Part shown: in pieces, positions 23,637 to 34,637 of the stretch
How positions within the stretch are numbered: the stretch's first letter is position 1
Layout of the letters: each line of letters starts with the position of its first letter
Assembly (NCBI GenBank): GCA_022702545.1
Contig: JAHRBC010000003.1
Span: forward strand, 7,502,001-7,566,000
Source: Phycomyces nitens
Lineage: Eukaryota; Mucoromycota; Mucoromycetes; Mucorales; Phycomycetaceae
DNA: 64,000 nucleotides
Direction of reading: 5' to 3'
Translations under genes and position numbers: made by a program
Notes under the pieces: generated by a model
What the model saw: only the letters and a program-made list of their open reading frames with translations
Told to the model about the DNA's origin: nothing
Database searches by the model: none

Positions 23637-24758
23637 AATGATTCAGGAATGTTTTTAAAAAAAACTTTTTTTTTTATCTTTTTTGTAAATAACAAAATGA
23701 TATTTTGTGCACCGGTATTATTATGATTATTTTTCGTTTGGTGCCAAACCCAGTCCCCTATTTTTTGGTATTGGTATTGTGCTTGGTACCAAAAGACATG
23801 CTAAAGTGTCTTTAGGAAAAAATATATATATTTTTCAAGTCCATTAAAGAATTCAAGGCTTCATTATTTCCGAGAGGCCAAACACTGCTTGTGTTTATCA
23901 TTTACACATCACAAATGGTCTAGCAAAGTACATTGCACAAAATTTCCCAAGACTCGGCACGTTTGTGGATCCCATTTTGCTTGGCTCTCGCTTGTACTCA
24001 CTCCAAATCTCATGTCGTATTTGGTTATTAAAGATGTTTTTTTTAAAGCAAAAAAAAACTATATATAAATAAATATATATAAATAATATTGTGTAAAAAA
24101 AGAAGGGTCAACTCTTCTTAGTAAACCAGCACCTATTACTATTCACTTTATTTATTTGTTATTATAATAGCCGTAATCACTGCATAGCAACCAGGGTAAA
24201 ATTAACAAGGGAATAAGAATATCAATTCGATACAATCCAATTTGTCGTAGGGTCATAATTAGCTTTATCACCAATATAGGTAATTTATGGTAAAATAGAC
24301 CAGCAATGACACTTGGTGACAAGGCAATGGATCGTCTCAAGCCTATTAAAAACCATTTAATAATAATAATAATAAAAAAGGTCTTGGAAATTCTGAGGTT
24401 TAAACTATGTGTGATGGCCTAATAGAGTAACGACCCAGGTGCTGGACAATGAATGGATTATCTGGTTAATGAGGTCATTTCTCAAAGCACCGTGGAGTTT
24501 AAGAGAGAGAGAGAGAAAGGAGTCGGGAAAAAAGAGCTCAAGAGACAAAAGGACACCACAGGTCCCATATAGGAGTCAGTGGTTCTTGGGCCTCCCTGTT
24601 AACCTCCCTTAAGATGGGGTTATTGATTTTAGAGCAATTGTGTAAAGGCAGGTGGTGCTAGGATATCACAAAATATTATAAGAACCTGGCCATATTTTTA
24701 TTTGATTTTTGTTTTTCCTTTTGATTGAGCAGCTTCACTACATCGTATTACCTTGAGA
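23637..24758. other. Intergenic spacer between divergent genes
   Basis: AT-rich DNA holding the promoters of the C2orf76-like gene (leftward) and the small secreted-protein gene (rightward). A minus-strand frame at 24152-24340 (hydrophobic, ending LLILPWLLCSDYGYYNNK) follows a TTTTTAATAG acceptor-like site, but no upstream exon was found. A GA tract lies at about 24501-24517. Confidence 0.4.
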
Positions 24759-25213
24759 ATGCATATCGTCTATTGTATATTTTGTACACTCTTGGTGGCA
24801 CTGTGTTGTGCAAAGGTATCTGGACAGATAGTCTATGTAGACACATCTGCTATTAACGATCAGGTTCAGTACGCCCAGGACTATGTAAGATCGAGATACA
24901 TGACACCACTTAATATAATCTATTGGCCATGTATTACAGCTGATATTTATTGCTACTGTTTTATTTTTGTCCTGATCGACAGGCTTACGAGCATCCCGAA
25001 CTCGCTAATCAAGACAACTCAAAGCACAGGACAGTAACCCAGGATGATGGAGATCAATCTATCCAGATAGTTGAGAATATTGGAGGCACGAATGACGGTG
25101 GCAGTGTAAGTGGGAGTGGGTCGGGAGTACGACAGCCCAAAATAAACTCACATCTCTATACTGAAGCTTGGCAAACGACATATTTCTCACAGCGGACAAC
25201 TAAAAAGACGTAG
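24759..25213 (+). CDS. Small secreted protein, unknown (118 aa)
   Basis: ATG at 24759 opens MHIVYCIFCTLLVALCCAKV, a clear signal peptide with likely cleavage after VSGQ or nearby. Exon 1 is 24759-24884 (GACTAT|GTAAG) and exon 2 is 24983-25213 (ATCGACAG|GCTTAC). The mature part is about 95 residues, acidic, Asn/Gly/Ser-rich (GGTNDGGSVSGSGSGVRQ) and ends in TYFSQRTTKKT. It has no cysteine pairs after the signal peptide, so it is unlike classic Cys-rich effectors. Upstream, ATATTATAAGAACC at about 24672 is TATA-like. A cell-wall or surface role is possible. No family is recognised. Confidence 0.6.
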
Positions 25214-28200
25214 AAACCGAGGTTGATGATGTTGACTTACTCAGGACATTTGGTATCCAAAAGACTTGTCTTTGTTCATATTCACTATAATTCATATGAA
25301 TTATAATTTTTTTTATTTTTATTTTTTAATATTCAATCACTCTGTTAAAGCGAATATCAATCGTTTTGTCCATTAAATAAAAGATAAATATAAAGGTATA
25401 ATTATAGATCTAGATCAATTCACCACGAGAATTGTTATAAAAAGAAAAATATTTTAATACCAATAGTATCACGGATTAAACATCGTGAATATCATAGAAA
25501 AATGCCTCACAAGACTCTGGTATACTTGAACTTATCCCACCTCGGCTGCAAACTTGTTACTATATAGTATTGTGGAGTCTAGAATTGGCTGTAATGGTCC
25601 ATGGAGACCTCAATTGCTGCTCAGCTATAATAGCCCTACCCTTATTCTCCTACAAGCAATTCTTAAAGGCATCAAATCATTTCTGGATTCTCTACCCGAC
25701 CAGAATCCAAACCTAACCTTGGACCCAACCATTCCCTGGTTTCTAAACCATCGCCATGGAATATATTCCATTAACAACCCAAGACTCCAGATTCCCCTGA
25801 TCACAGTTTTGTGTATCGACAATTGTGTACTTCATTTCATTAGTACAACCAGGTGCATGATATATATTATATAATGTGATTCAAAGAAAAAGTGCATACA
25901 AGAGATACTTTCTATAAACTATCTTTATCAGTATACCTCTTTGCTTAGAAGCATTTTTTATTATCAAAAAAAAATTAATACAGCTATTAGTACCATTTAA
26001 TATAAAACTAGTGCAATTATCATGAATTGACATTGAGTGTCCTAGAGTTTCTTATTTTATTTAAAAAAAAGGTTTAAAAATTGTACTAGAAAACCAATTT
26101 CTAGTTGAATATATTATACGATACTATATCATTTCTTGGGCTAGTCTGATTATGTTCTCTGGATAATTATATAAAAACGTTATTATTGGTTAAAGATATA
26201 GACATCAAATCGATAACTATGGTTATTGTTCAACATTTATATATATACATATATACACATATATATATCTTGTAATACATATGAAACTGTCACTTTAAAG
26301 TCTAAATACTATAGCTATATGAAAACTAACCATACAAGTATACACTTCTTTAGCAGCTTTATTTTGGCTTTACAAAAACAAAACACCGGGCCTAACTTGG
26401 TTTGTAAAAGTAATCATAATAGACATTCTAAAGCCATGGTCCAGCATATTATATCATGGTAAATATATTTTTAAACAAATAGCCTTATCTTAATAAATAT
26501 ACTCGTGGTTGGAACACGAGTCTTTATTTGTAAATACCACACATATTGACCTATGCTGGGCTGGTATCCAAATAAAAAATATATATACATCTTTTTACCA
26601 GGAAGCAATTGGCCTACAAGGGGTCTAGTGGGAATAATTAAATGTTGAATTTAGGATAAAGATACATATTGGGTAACGATTTCTAAGCCTTGGCAAATCA
26701 GCTCACAAGTATTCCAGGATTAATTAAGGATTATATTGCCTTTTGTCTATAATAAACTTGAACGTTTTGAAATAAAAACCATAATTGGAGAAATGAGAAC
26801 AGTAATATCTTTGATGTTGCAAGAAATAAAAAAAAAAAAAGAAGATATTACTACATGTGAGGTATTACCAGTTTTATTATATTTTTCTCCAGTTTTGGGT
26901 ATATTTTGGAAATTGGCATATATATATATATAAAATGAGAATACTTGTATTGAAATGGGTGTATGCTTATAAATACACTTTTTTATTATTACAGTTATCA
27001 TTATATTTAAAAATATTTATACTGTCTTGACAAATTGAGTACAAGTGTGTGCAAATACAATGTATTTACATGCTGATTACAAAGACAAAAGAATTGGGCT
27101 TTATACAATGGTCAGTAAAATATGCGAGTCTTTTAAACTCACTCTATTGACTGACTGGCAAAGCTCATTTTCAATAAATGTATATAAAAAGGTTTTTTTA
27201 TTATTATCATTATTATATAATTATTACTAGAACTCATTGTACTTCTTGACCTAGACTAGCAATTAACTGTCCAATTGAATCAATAAATAGAATAACTAGT
27301 AGAGTCATCTTTATATTTCAACAAGCAAAAATTACTACCATTTGGTACAGTGGCTTCATTCATGTCCATTGTACTTATTCTGATGACCTGCACACTTTTA
27401 CCAGGTAGTTTAGTTTGGCATTAATATAGAATCTTATAATCATCACCAAAGTATTTTGAGATTATGTGTGGACCATAATAGCTAGAGATATTTCGGTCTA
27501 TTATTCGGTATACGGTAATGAGTTGACTGTCTGTTTTTTAAAAACGAGATGCCCTCAGTTATATCCAGCACGATATTTTATTCCATCTACCGTAAACTCT
27601 TGTGGACCAGAATTTATAATTAGATCAAGCAAGTATAATTACCCGTAGTTTCATCTAATAAGCATATATTCAGCCACAGAGGCACATCGTAGCATCCAAC
27701 ACAGTGTATTATATATAATTTGAAAAAATGCTTTAATACAAACATTTATATGCACTGAAAGGTACCATAGTACCAATTGATATAGGCTTTAGAATACAAT
27801 AAACAATGTCATTTCGATGGAATGAGAAATAGCCAACTACAATTGTAATAGAATGTATTTTCATATGTTCTTTCTTTCTTTCTATATATCACTACCTGTC
27901 ATAATCCTTGTTTAATATAGTACAAGTCTAAAGACAAACTGTATAGTGGCGTCAAAGATAAAAATAAGTGTACACATTTGATTATTTTGGGCAGTTTAAA
28001 TATCACATCTGGGGTATAACATTAACCATTGCTGAAGTTCTATTTTAAAATTTGGGTATCACTTGAAAATATTATACGCTATAGTTGATAGAAGAGTTTG
28101 TAACTGTAGAGATATCTCGTTCGTGTACTCGGTACAGCCATTGTAGCTAGTATCAATGTCATTGCTAGACTGTCTTGTAAGCTCAAATATACTCTACCGT

Positions 28201-29069
28201 GGATTGTTTAAAAAGTATTCAAACAGTCTTTTGTACAAGCTGCATTACTAGTGTTTCTGTCTGATGCAATGGTTTTTTATCATTATAAACCTGGTAATAT
28301 ATACCGATTATATTTGAGTGTTGTCTGTTGATAGAACCCACATAAGTATTAGAGATACAAGTCGGTTGATACTAGTGGTAAGCGTTTCTTTTTAAAGATA
28401 GTAAAACAATAAGAAATATCAATTGATTCAAAAGGGAAAGAGTACAGAGAAAATATCATTCCTTTGAAATACATACATTTAATATAACCAAGTTTTTTCT
28501 TTAAAAAAACAAAGTATTAGAATGAAAAGTGTTGACGGGATTGTTCAACAATTCTCATTTAACAATTATTGAAAATATATACAAATAACTCGCCAAGATC
28601 TATAATATTTCTAGAGCAAAATACTATGCTAATTGGACTCTATAAAATATATCATATACTAGTAAATGCACTCTGTAAATAAATAAATAAATCAAAGTAT
28701 TCACAAAATGTAACTGTAGCCTTCTAAACACCATGATAATACATGCTTTAGATAAATGATATATAGTATATAGTGTGTATATATATTATCAAGTGTCTTC
28801 TCTGGAACTTTTCCCTTTGTTTGTATATATTGTGTAGTTGAACCTTTGCTGTCAAGTTGGACTAGGATTAATTATCGATCCCATTTATCCAAATGTAGTG
28901 CCTTTAGACTTGTAGTTTCCTTTCTCGGAAATTTTCTACAATATCACGTCCGGATCGGATATGTGGCTTGTAGAAATCAATTATGGGGGTGTTGCATAGG
29001 ACATTCACTTTCTTGTGTCCGCTTCCTATTTTATTATTTTTACCTTTTGAAAAAAAAGTAGTTTATAGA
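25214..29069. other. Gene-free AT-rich block (about 3.8 kb)
   Basis: No convincing coding, tRNA or rRNA sequence was found. The DNA is very AT-rich, with poly-A/T, TATATA tracts (26240-26270, 26920-26930) and an AAAT run (28678-28692). A less AT-rich island at about 25530-25830 is open on both strands without recognisable protein similarity and may be a transposon relic. The last 250 bases include the TRM44 promoter. Confidence 0.5.
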
Positions 29070-31370
29070 ATGGCAGCCGCCATGACAGAAAAGCCCAACG
29101 ATAATCCTGTAATAGATCCCCAAGAACTCTTTAAACAGTTCTCGCCTACGCTACTTTTCAATGCTCCTCGAGTTTCTGTTGCCTTTAGCTCAACAGAGAA
29201 CTGGTATACTGTTGCTGAGCAAACAGTGCCAACGGACAAAAATGCCTTTTGGCACACAATAGTAAGAAAATAGCTGTTATGCTGTGAATACCCCTATTTA
29301 ATAATAATAATAAAAAAATTGACATTTTTCAATAATGATAGAAAAAATGGACAAGAGAGCCAAACTATGCAATTCCACCAATTGAAAGAGCGGAGATTGA
29401 TCAATCGTCGACAGATAATGAAGCCCATCATGTCAATCACACTCTGGAGCCGTTTGAGACGATCCAGAGGACATTGATACCCAAACGAAAATCCAAAGAC
29501 GCACCATTCACGGAAAAGATTCAATATTACGAGCAGGAGAATGAAGAATGTAAGATTTCCATATCCCAAAATAAATATAAAACAGAAAAAAAAGAGTGTA
29601 AAGTACCCGGATATCATAGACTATGTGGCTCGTGTTGTTTATCAGCCGGCAGAAATTGACCCAAGAACAATGAATGTCGATCAATTCAAGGCTTGTCTTC
29701 CGTTCTATTATCCAAAAGTAAACCACCAATATAATTCTTAAAGATATAGAGTGGCATTGATGGGCAATGTGTATATTGTAGGTACGAGCCTATAGCTTTG
29801 TATATACTTGCCGCCCATCATCAGCAGAATACGAAGACTCGGTTGACCATGCAGAGTAAGTCAATGGCTATGATTTAGATTAATATATTAGGCTTTTTTT
29901 TTTTAAATAAACAGTATCGGGCTTATCAAAAACTCATTTTACCAGAGGAACACTCCGATTAGATATTGTACCATGTGTGGAACAAGAAGTTGCAATTACA
30001 GAATCTAAAATGGTTAGTAGAATGGTTCGCAACACGCCACATTTCTTTTCAGGAAGATGCACCACGCATTAGCTAGAAAGGGACTAATGGTACTGTATTC
30101 ATGAATAGCAATATGCTCTCAAGACATTGCTGCACAAGCTATTCAAATGGTGTATTCAATCGCGCCTTGGGTACAAGAAGCATGCCCACCATGATGTGCT
30201 GGTACCCAAGGAAGAATATCTCGCAATGTACCAGCACATGAAGTCAACTTATGCGTCTTCGTTAGTCAGGTAGGTTTTAATTAACATGATAACCTATCAT
30301 GGTTTTGTTTGACTTGTGTAATTGTTTTTTTGTACTCAAACAATTCAAGCAATTGGACAGAAAAGACGGATCCCAAAAAGTTTGTCTTTGAGGATATTGC
30401 AATTGCAAGTTATTTGCTCTGTCTTTGGAAGGTGGACGAAGCGAGGTTGGCTAGGTAAGACTTGTAATTCTATTTTATGTGGACACTAAAATAGGCTATA
30501 AAACTGTGCTGCTAAAGAAAGCCGACATTTATAGATCTGGGATGTGGCAATGGACTCTTGACCCATCTGTTGGTCAGTGAAGGTTACAATGGCTATGGTG
30601 TAGATATGGCTGAACGCAAGATCTGGTCATCTCTTTGTCCAGGAAACCCTGGTGCCTTGCGAGGTAAAATAGAGTTGATAATCAAGCAAATCAAAAAATA
30701 GAAAAAAGGTTAAACTTGTCAAGGACCAAAATATACTTAATTCCTTCTTTAGCAAGCACTCTCATTCCCGCTCAAGAATGCTACCCAGAAGCTGATTGGT
30801 TGCTAGGTAACCACGCCGATGAACTTGTACCATGGTAACCATGTTTTGTTGGCATAGAAACCGACTCTCCTTACTGATATAAACTTATTGTCATAGGATT
30901 CCTGTCATAGCAGCCAGATCAGGTGCCCAATGCAAGTAAGTTAATAAAATCCAATACAATCCTTGGATTGTTTAAGAAAAAAAAAAAGAAGGAGAGTAAT
31001 GTTCCAATTGATCTTTCCACTCATTGGCCACAGCTTTCTTGTGATTCCTTGTTGTTTTTATGGACTAGATGGTACCCGCGCTTTGTCTCTTGGCAAAATG
31101 GCAGAGGAAGAAGGAGGCAAGTACAAGGCCTATTGCAAGTATATTAAGAACTTGGCTTCAAAATGTGGATTTGAATGTGAAGAAGATGATTTGCGGATCC
31201 CGAGCACTCGTAACGTGGCCATCGTGGGCCGCCACAGAAGAGGTTCAGTATCAGTATCTGAGCTGGAAGCCATTACAGCTTCTGCACAAGCTGTATTTGT
31301 ACCTCGCAAGAGCGACCGCGAAAAAGAAGAACTTCGACGGGAATTGAAGCGGACCAAAATAGAAAGCTGA
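29070..31370 (+). CDS. TRM44: TRM44: tRNA (uracil-O2)-methyltransferase
   Basis: ATG at 29070 (MAAAMTEKPNDNPVIDPQEL) opens a gene of at least eight exons ending at 31370. The family 2'-O-methylates U44 in tRNA-Ser species using S-adenosylmethionine. Seen in order: PRVSVAFSSTENWYTVAEQT (residues 30-50), KRKSKDAPFTEKI, then KKHAHHDVLVPKEEYLAMYQ, NWTEKTDPKKFVFEDIAIA, the SAM-binding DLGCGNGLLTHLLVSEGYNG followed by YGVDMAERKIW, STLIPAQECYPEADWLLGNH, VIPCCFYGLDGTRA, and a C-terminal RNVAIVGR block before a basic tail. First exon 29070-29261 (CACAATA|GTAAG). Introns are 50-90 bases. The motifs are complete; no C-terminal CCCH finger is seen. Confidence 0.88.
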
Positions 31371-31580
31371 AAGGCAGACTTTTTAATATGGTCAAGTAAC
31401 ACCATCCTTGCTGTGGTTTGCTTTGTCTTAACACCCTAAACTGATCTTGTTTCTATTGGCACGGTTCTTAAGATTTTATATATACATTTTTTTTGAATTT
31501 TATAATTTGACCAGAAAAAAACAGTAAACCAATTCTCTTCTCTTTCACTCCATCCTTTCCTTTCCTTTCCTTTCTTCATT

Positions 31581-33015
31581 ATGCGGATCCCTTTGAGCTG
31601 GGCAATCTGTGGCCTTTTAATTCTTCAATCGGTCTCGGTTGTCTATACTCAGTCTCCAGTTGGCAGTGTTGCTGCAGTAGATACACCAGATGTCGCTCCT
31701 CCTCCCGTTTCATCAGAGGCACCTGTTCCTACCACCACCACAAATCTTCCTGTCACAACTCCTGATCCTATTACTACTACTGCTAATGTCCCCACCACCA
31801 CAGAACCAGCTCCAACCACCACAGAACCAGCTCCCACCACCAACGCACCTCCCCCCACCACCACCAACGCACCCACAACCACCAATGCACCCACAACCAC
31901 CAACGTACCCACATCTGCCGCCCCACCTCCCGCTAGTTCTGATTCTAAACCCTCAGCCACCACACCCGCCGTACTTCCCCCGGCTGCCAGCAGCAATACT
32001 CCAGCTCCCAACAACTCTGTGAACAATGGAAGCAAGACATCTAGCTCCAACCTGTCGCCTTCCGGTGTCTCAGAATCCAGCCCTGCTGCTTCTGAAACAG
32101 CTCCTGCTTCAGCGGAAAAGAAGGAAGGAGGAGGTAGCAACACTGGCACAATTGTCGGAGCCGTCGTTGGTGGTGTTGGTGAGTAGAGAATCTCTTGGCC
32201 CTTTGGGTTCCCCTTTTTCTTTTGTTGGAACTAAACTCCTTATTCATTGGTCTTATATTTCCCACCCAGTCGGACTTGCTCTCATTGGCGGATTGGTTAC
32301 CTTTTTAAATCGCCGGGGAGGATGTGCCAGTCGCCGCGAAAAGCGAACTGGTGATTTCGAAGACTTTGGCCTGGCAGAAGCTGATTTCCCTCACCATCGC
32401 TCGCCACCCATGGCCAATTCCACCCTTTCACCCTCGATTGCCAAAGCTGGTCTTGTGGCTAGCGCTGGTGCAGTCGGTGCTGCTGCTGCCATGTCCAACA
32501 CGACTTCTTCAGTTGGAAACGCTTCACCTACAATTCCTCGTATGAACGTCCAAGGAAATTACTACGATGAAGCCAATACCTATTCCAATGTCGGTCACCA
32601 GTACTCCCAGCAGGCATACCAGCCCCAATTGGACATGAACCACCAGGATTATAATGGAAATGCTGTGTCGCCAGCCATGGGCCAGCAGCAGCAGGCTTAC
32701 TACTATCCCCAGGATGGTGGCTATGCTCACCAGGAGGATTATGGACGTCAGGATGGCTATGGTCGCCAGGATGGCTATGCAAGACAGGACGGCTATGCTC
32801 CTCAAGATGGCTACTACGATGATGCTGGATACTATTATGAAGGATCTAATGCTGCTGGAGGAAACGTTGCTTATGACATGCACGGACAGCAAATGCCCAT
32901 GCAGAACATGCCTCAGACTTCCCCAGTCGGTCAGCCAGGTGTCGTTCCTCCTGCTCCATATACTGGCGAATACTACAAGCCAGATACCGTCGAAGGAAAG
33001 CCCCACCAGATTTAA
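31581..33015 (+). CDS. Mucin-like single-pass surface protein with DGY-repeat cytoplasmic tail (447 aa)
   Basis: Exon 1 (31581-32178) encodes a signal peptide (MRIPLSWAICGLLILQSVSV) and about 170 residues of Thr/Pro/Ser-rich repeats (TTTEPAP, TTTNAP) likely to be heavily O-glycosylated. The intron (32179-32269) interrupts the single membrane helix, GTIVGAVVGG then VVGLALIGGLVTFL. A basic stop-transfer (NRRGGCASRREKR) leads into a tail of about 240 residues rich in Tyr, Gln and Gly, with tandem YGRQDGY-type repeats around 32740-32815. This plan resembles fungal cell-wall stress sensors of the WSC/Mid2 kind, but no WSC cysteine domain is present. A role as wall sensor or adhesin is inference. 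Confidence 0.8.
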
Positions 33016-33303
33016 ATCTTCCTAAACTGTTCATCATCCTGTTCTTTCCATTTTTTTGTTTTTATATATATTTCAGTATATAGCAAACTCCCTCGACTTT
33101 TTTTACTTACTAGCTTAGTCAACCTATCTACTTATTCTACTCATCTTGTTCTTTTATTATATTATTATTATTATTATTATTATTATTCATCGCCCTACCC
33201 TCCATATTCTTTATAGACAATAAATGACTATGCGAGAGCAAACTATAGATCAAAAATATACTGAATTGGCAATTGAAGATTTGTATATTTCGATAATATA
33301 TCC
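33016..33303. other. 3' flank with ATT repeat
   Basis: The convergent 3' regions of the mucin-like gene and the PY-motif membrane-protein gene hold a TTA/TTATTA array at about 33157-33187. Nothing else is seen. Confidence 0.5.
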
Positions 33304-34475
33304 TTAGAGAATAAATGGTACATTGGTGGCACTCTCTTGGCGTACCTGGCCAAGAACTTCATGTATATGGCGCTGGTACCAATCACGCTCGGCTACATTC
33401 ATGATCCACTCGCTCTTGAGGGTAGTGTGTCCAAACTTCTTTTTAAAGAACCAGACTACTGGCCAGACAATGATCCATAGACAAGTAATGAACAGGAAGC
33501 CTCGGATAATTTTGCTATCAGACGTTTGGGAGATCCATGAGCTAGTCTTTACAATGACCTTGTAGTTCTTCATCTTGTAAGCGATTTCGACTGTGCCAGT
33601 GTATCCATGTGCCCGTATGGCAGAAGTGAATGCTAAAAAAAGTAACAGTCTTAGCAATAGAGATATCTTGGCAGTTCACATACCCTTTGTAAGTTCAGGA
33701 TAATTCCAATTCACGACCTTTGTCAGCTGTAGTTCCTTGAGCTTGTTCTTCTCGTGAATGTATTCATCGCAAAGTGAACGTACAGCCTTGACATGACCTG
33801 TCTTCATATCAGGCAAAACATAGATTCCTTGACAGGTCGGCAGAATATCTTGACTACAGTCTACTTCAAACGTAAAGTCATCCACTCGTTGGGTTACTGG
33901 CTCGCTTTCTTCTGTGATGTTGCCTTCTGAGTCTCGAGTGGTTCTACGTCTCCAATGGGTCTCTTCATGATAGCCTATAAAAAAAAGATGTTAATGATGT
34001 GAATCGGGTTTTAGTAGGAATTACCATAAAATTTAACGGCCATTCCAGGAACAGTATTATGCTCATTTAAAAACTGCAGTAATGCTTCACCATCTCGATT
34101 GAGATGATCATCGCGAGAGATAACCTCTTCGGTTGTCTTGCTGAATGGTGCATGATAGATGGAGTAGTTTGGGGGCGGAGGTCGGCCTAGATAGGGATTT
34201 TCTTCGTCGTTGGCCAACAATGGATCTGTGGATGAACTACCCTGCCCAGGATCACTAGAACTAGGAGGATCAAATGAGATAATTGTGGCATCCCGGACGA
34301 ATCCTGCGAGGGGTCGTTTTGCAGGAGGTTGCTGAGCATTCGAGTCATGAGGCTTGATGGCCTCGTCATAGGAAGGCAGGGAGTTTGGTCCCGCTTCTTC
34401 AGGAGGTGCAGTTGGAGAAATTGAGGTAGAAGGAGAGGTGTAGGTATAATAATAGTCGTGTAGTTTCTTGGACAT
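33304..34475 (-). CDS. Conserved-looking fungal membrane protein with PY-like motif (356 aa)
   Basis: Exons: 34025-34475, 33684-33974, 33304-33632, all joins in frame. The N-terminal 90 residues are disordered, with LPSYDEAI, a PY-type motif that could recruit an Rsp5-family ubiquitin ligase, and PPPPNYSIYHAPF near residue 105. A compact middle region includes HWRRRTTRDSEGN, DDFTFEVDCS and IYVLPDMKTGHVKAVRSLCD. A single hydrophobic helix (GFLFITCLWIIVWPVVWFF) lies near residue 295, followed by KKKFG and a soluble tail ending ATNVPFIL. No enzyme motif is seen. The layout suggests a tail-proximal single-pass membrane protein of the endomembrane system; the function is unknown to me. Confidence 0.75.
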
Positions 34476-34637
34476 TTTTGAAAAGATGGAAAGAAGAGCT
34501 GCCCAAGCTTTTTTGTTGTTGTTTTATTTAAACAACAGAATTATATAAAAATAAATACAAGCTTGATTTGATACAATTACACAAGTCTATAATGAAAAAA
34601 TAAAAGCAATCATGAAAATGCCAAGAAACCGATAATT

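Noticed and set aside
25554..25874. 106-codon plus frame and opposing 65-codon frame
   Set aside because: Open on both strands with no known motif, start context or splice partner; kept only as a compositional island.
28846..29061. 71-codon plus frame ahead of TRM44
   Set aside because: Lies in the promoter, starts with a non-ATG codon or weak context, and ends in poly-lysine from an A-run.
31649..32149. 166-codon minus-strand frame, Val/Gly-rich
   Set aside because: Antisense of the Thr/Pro-rich repeat exon; low complexity only.
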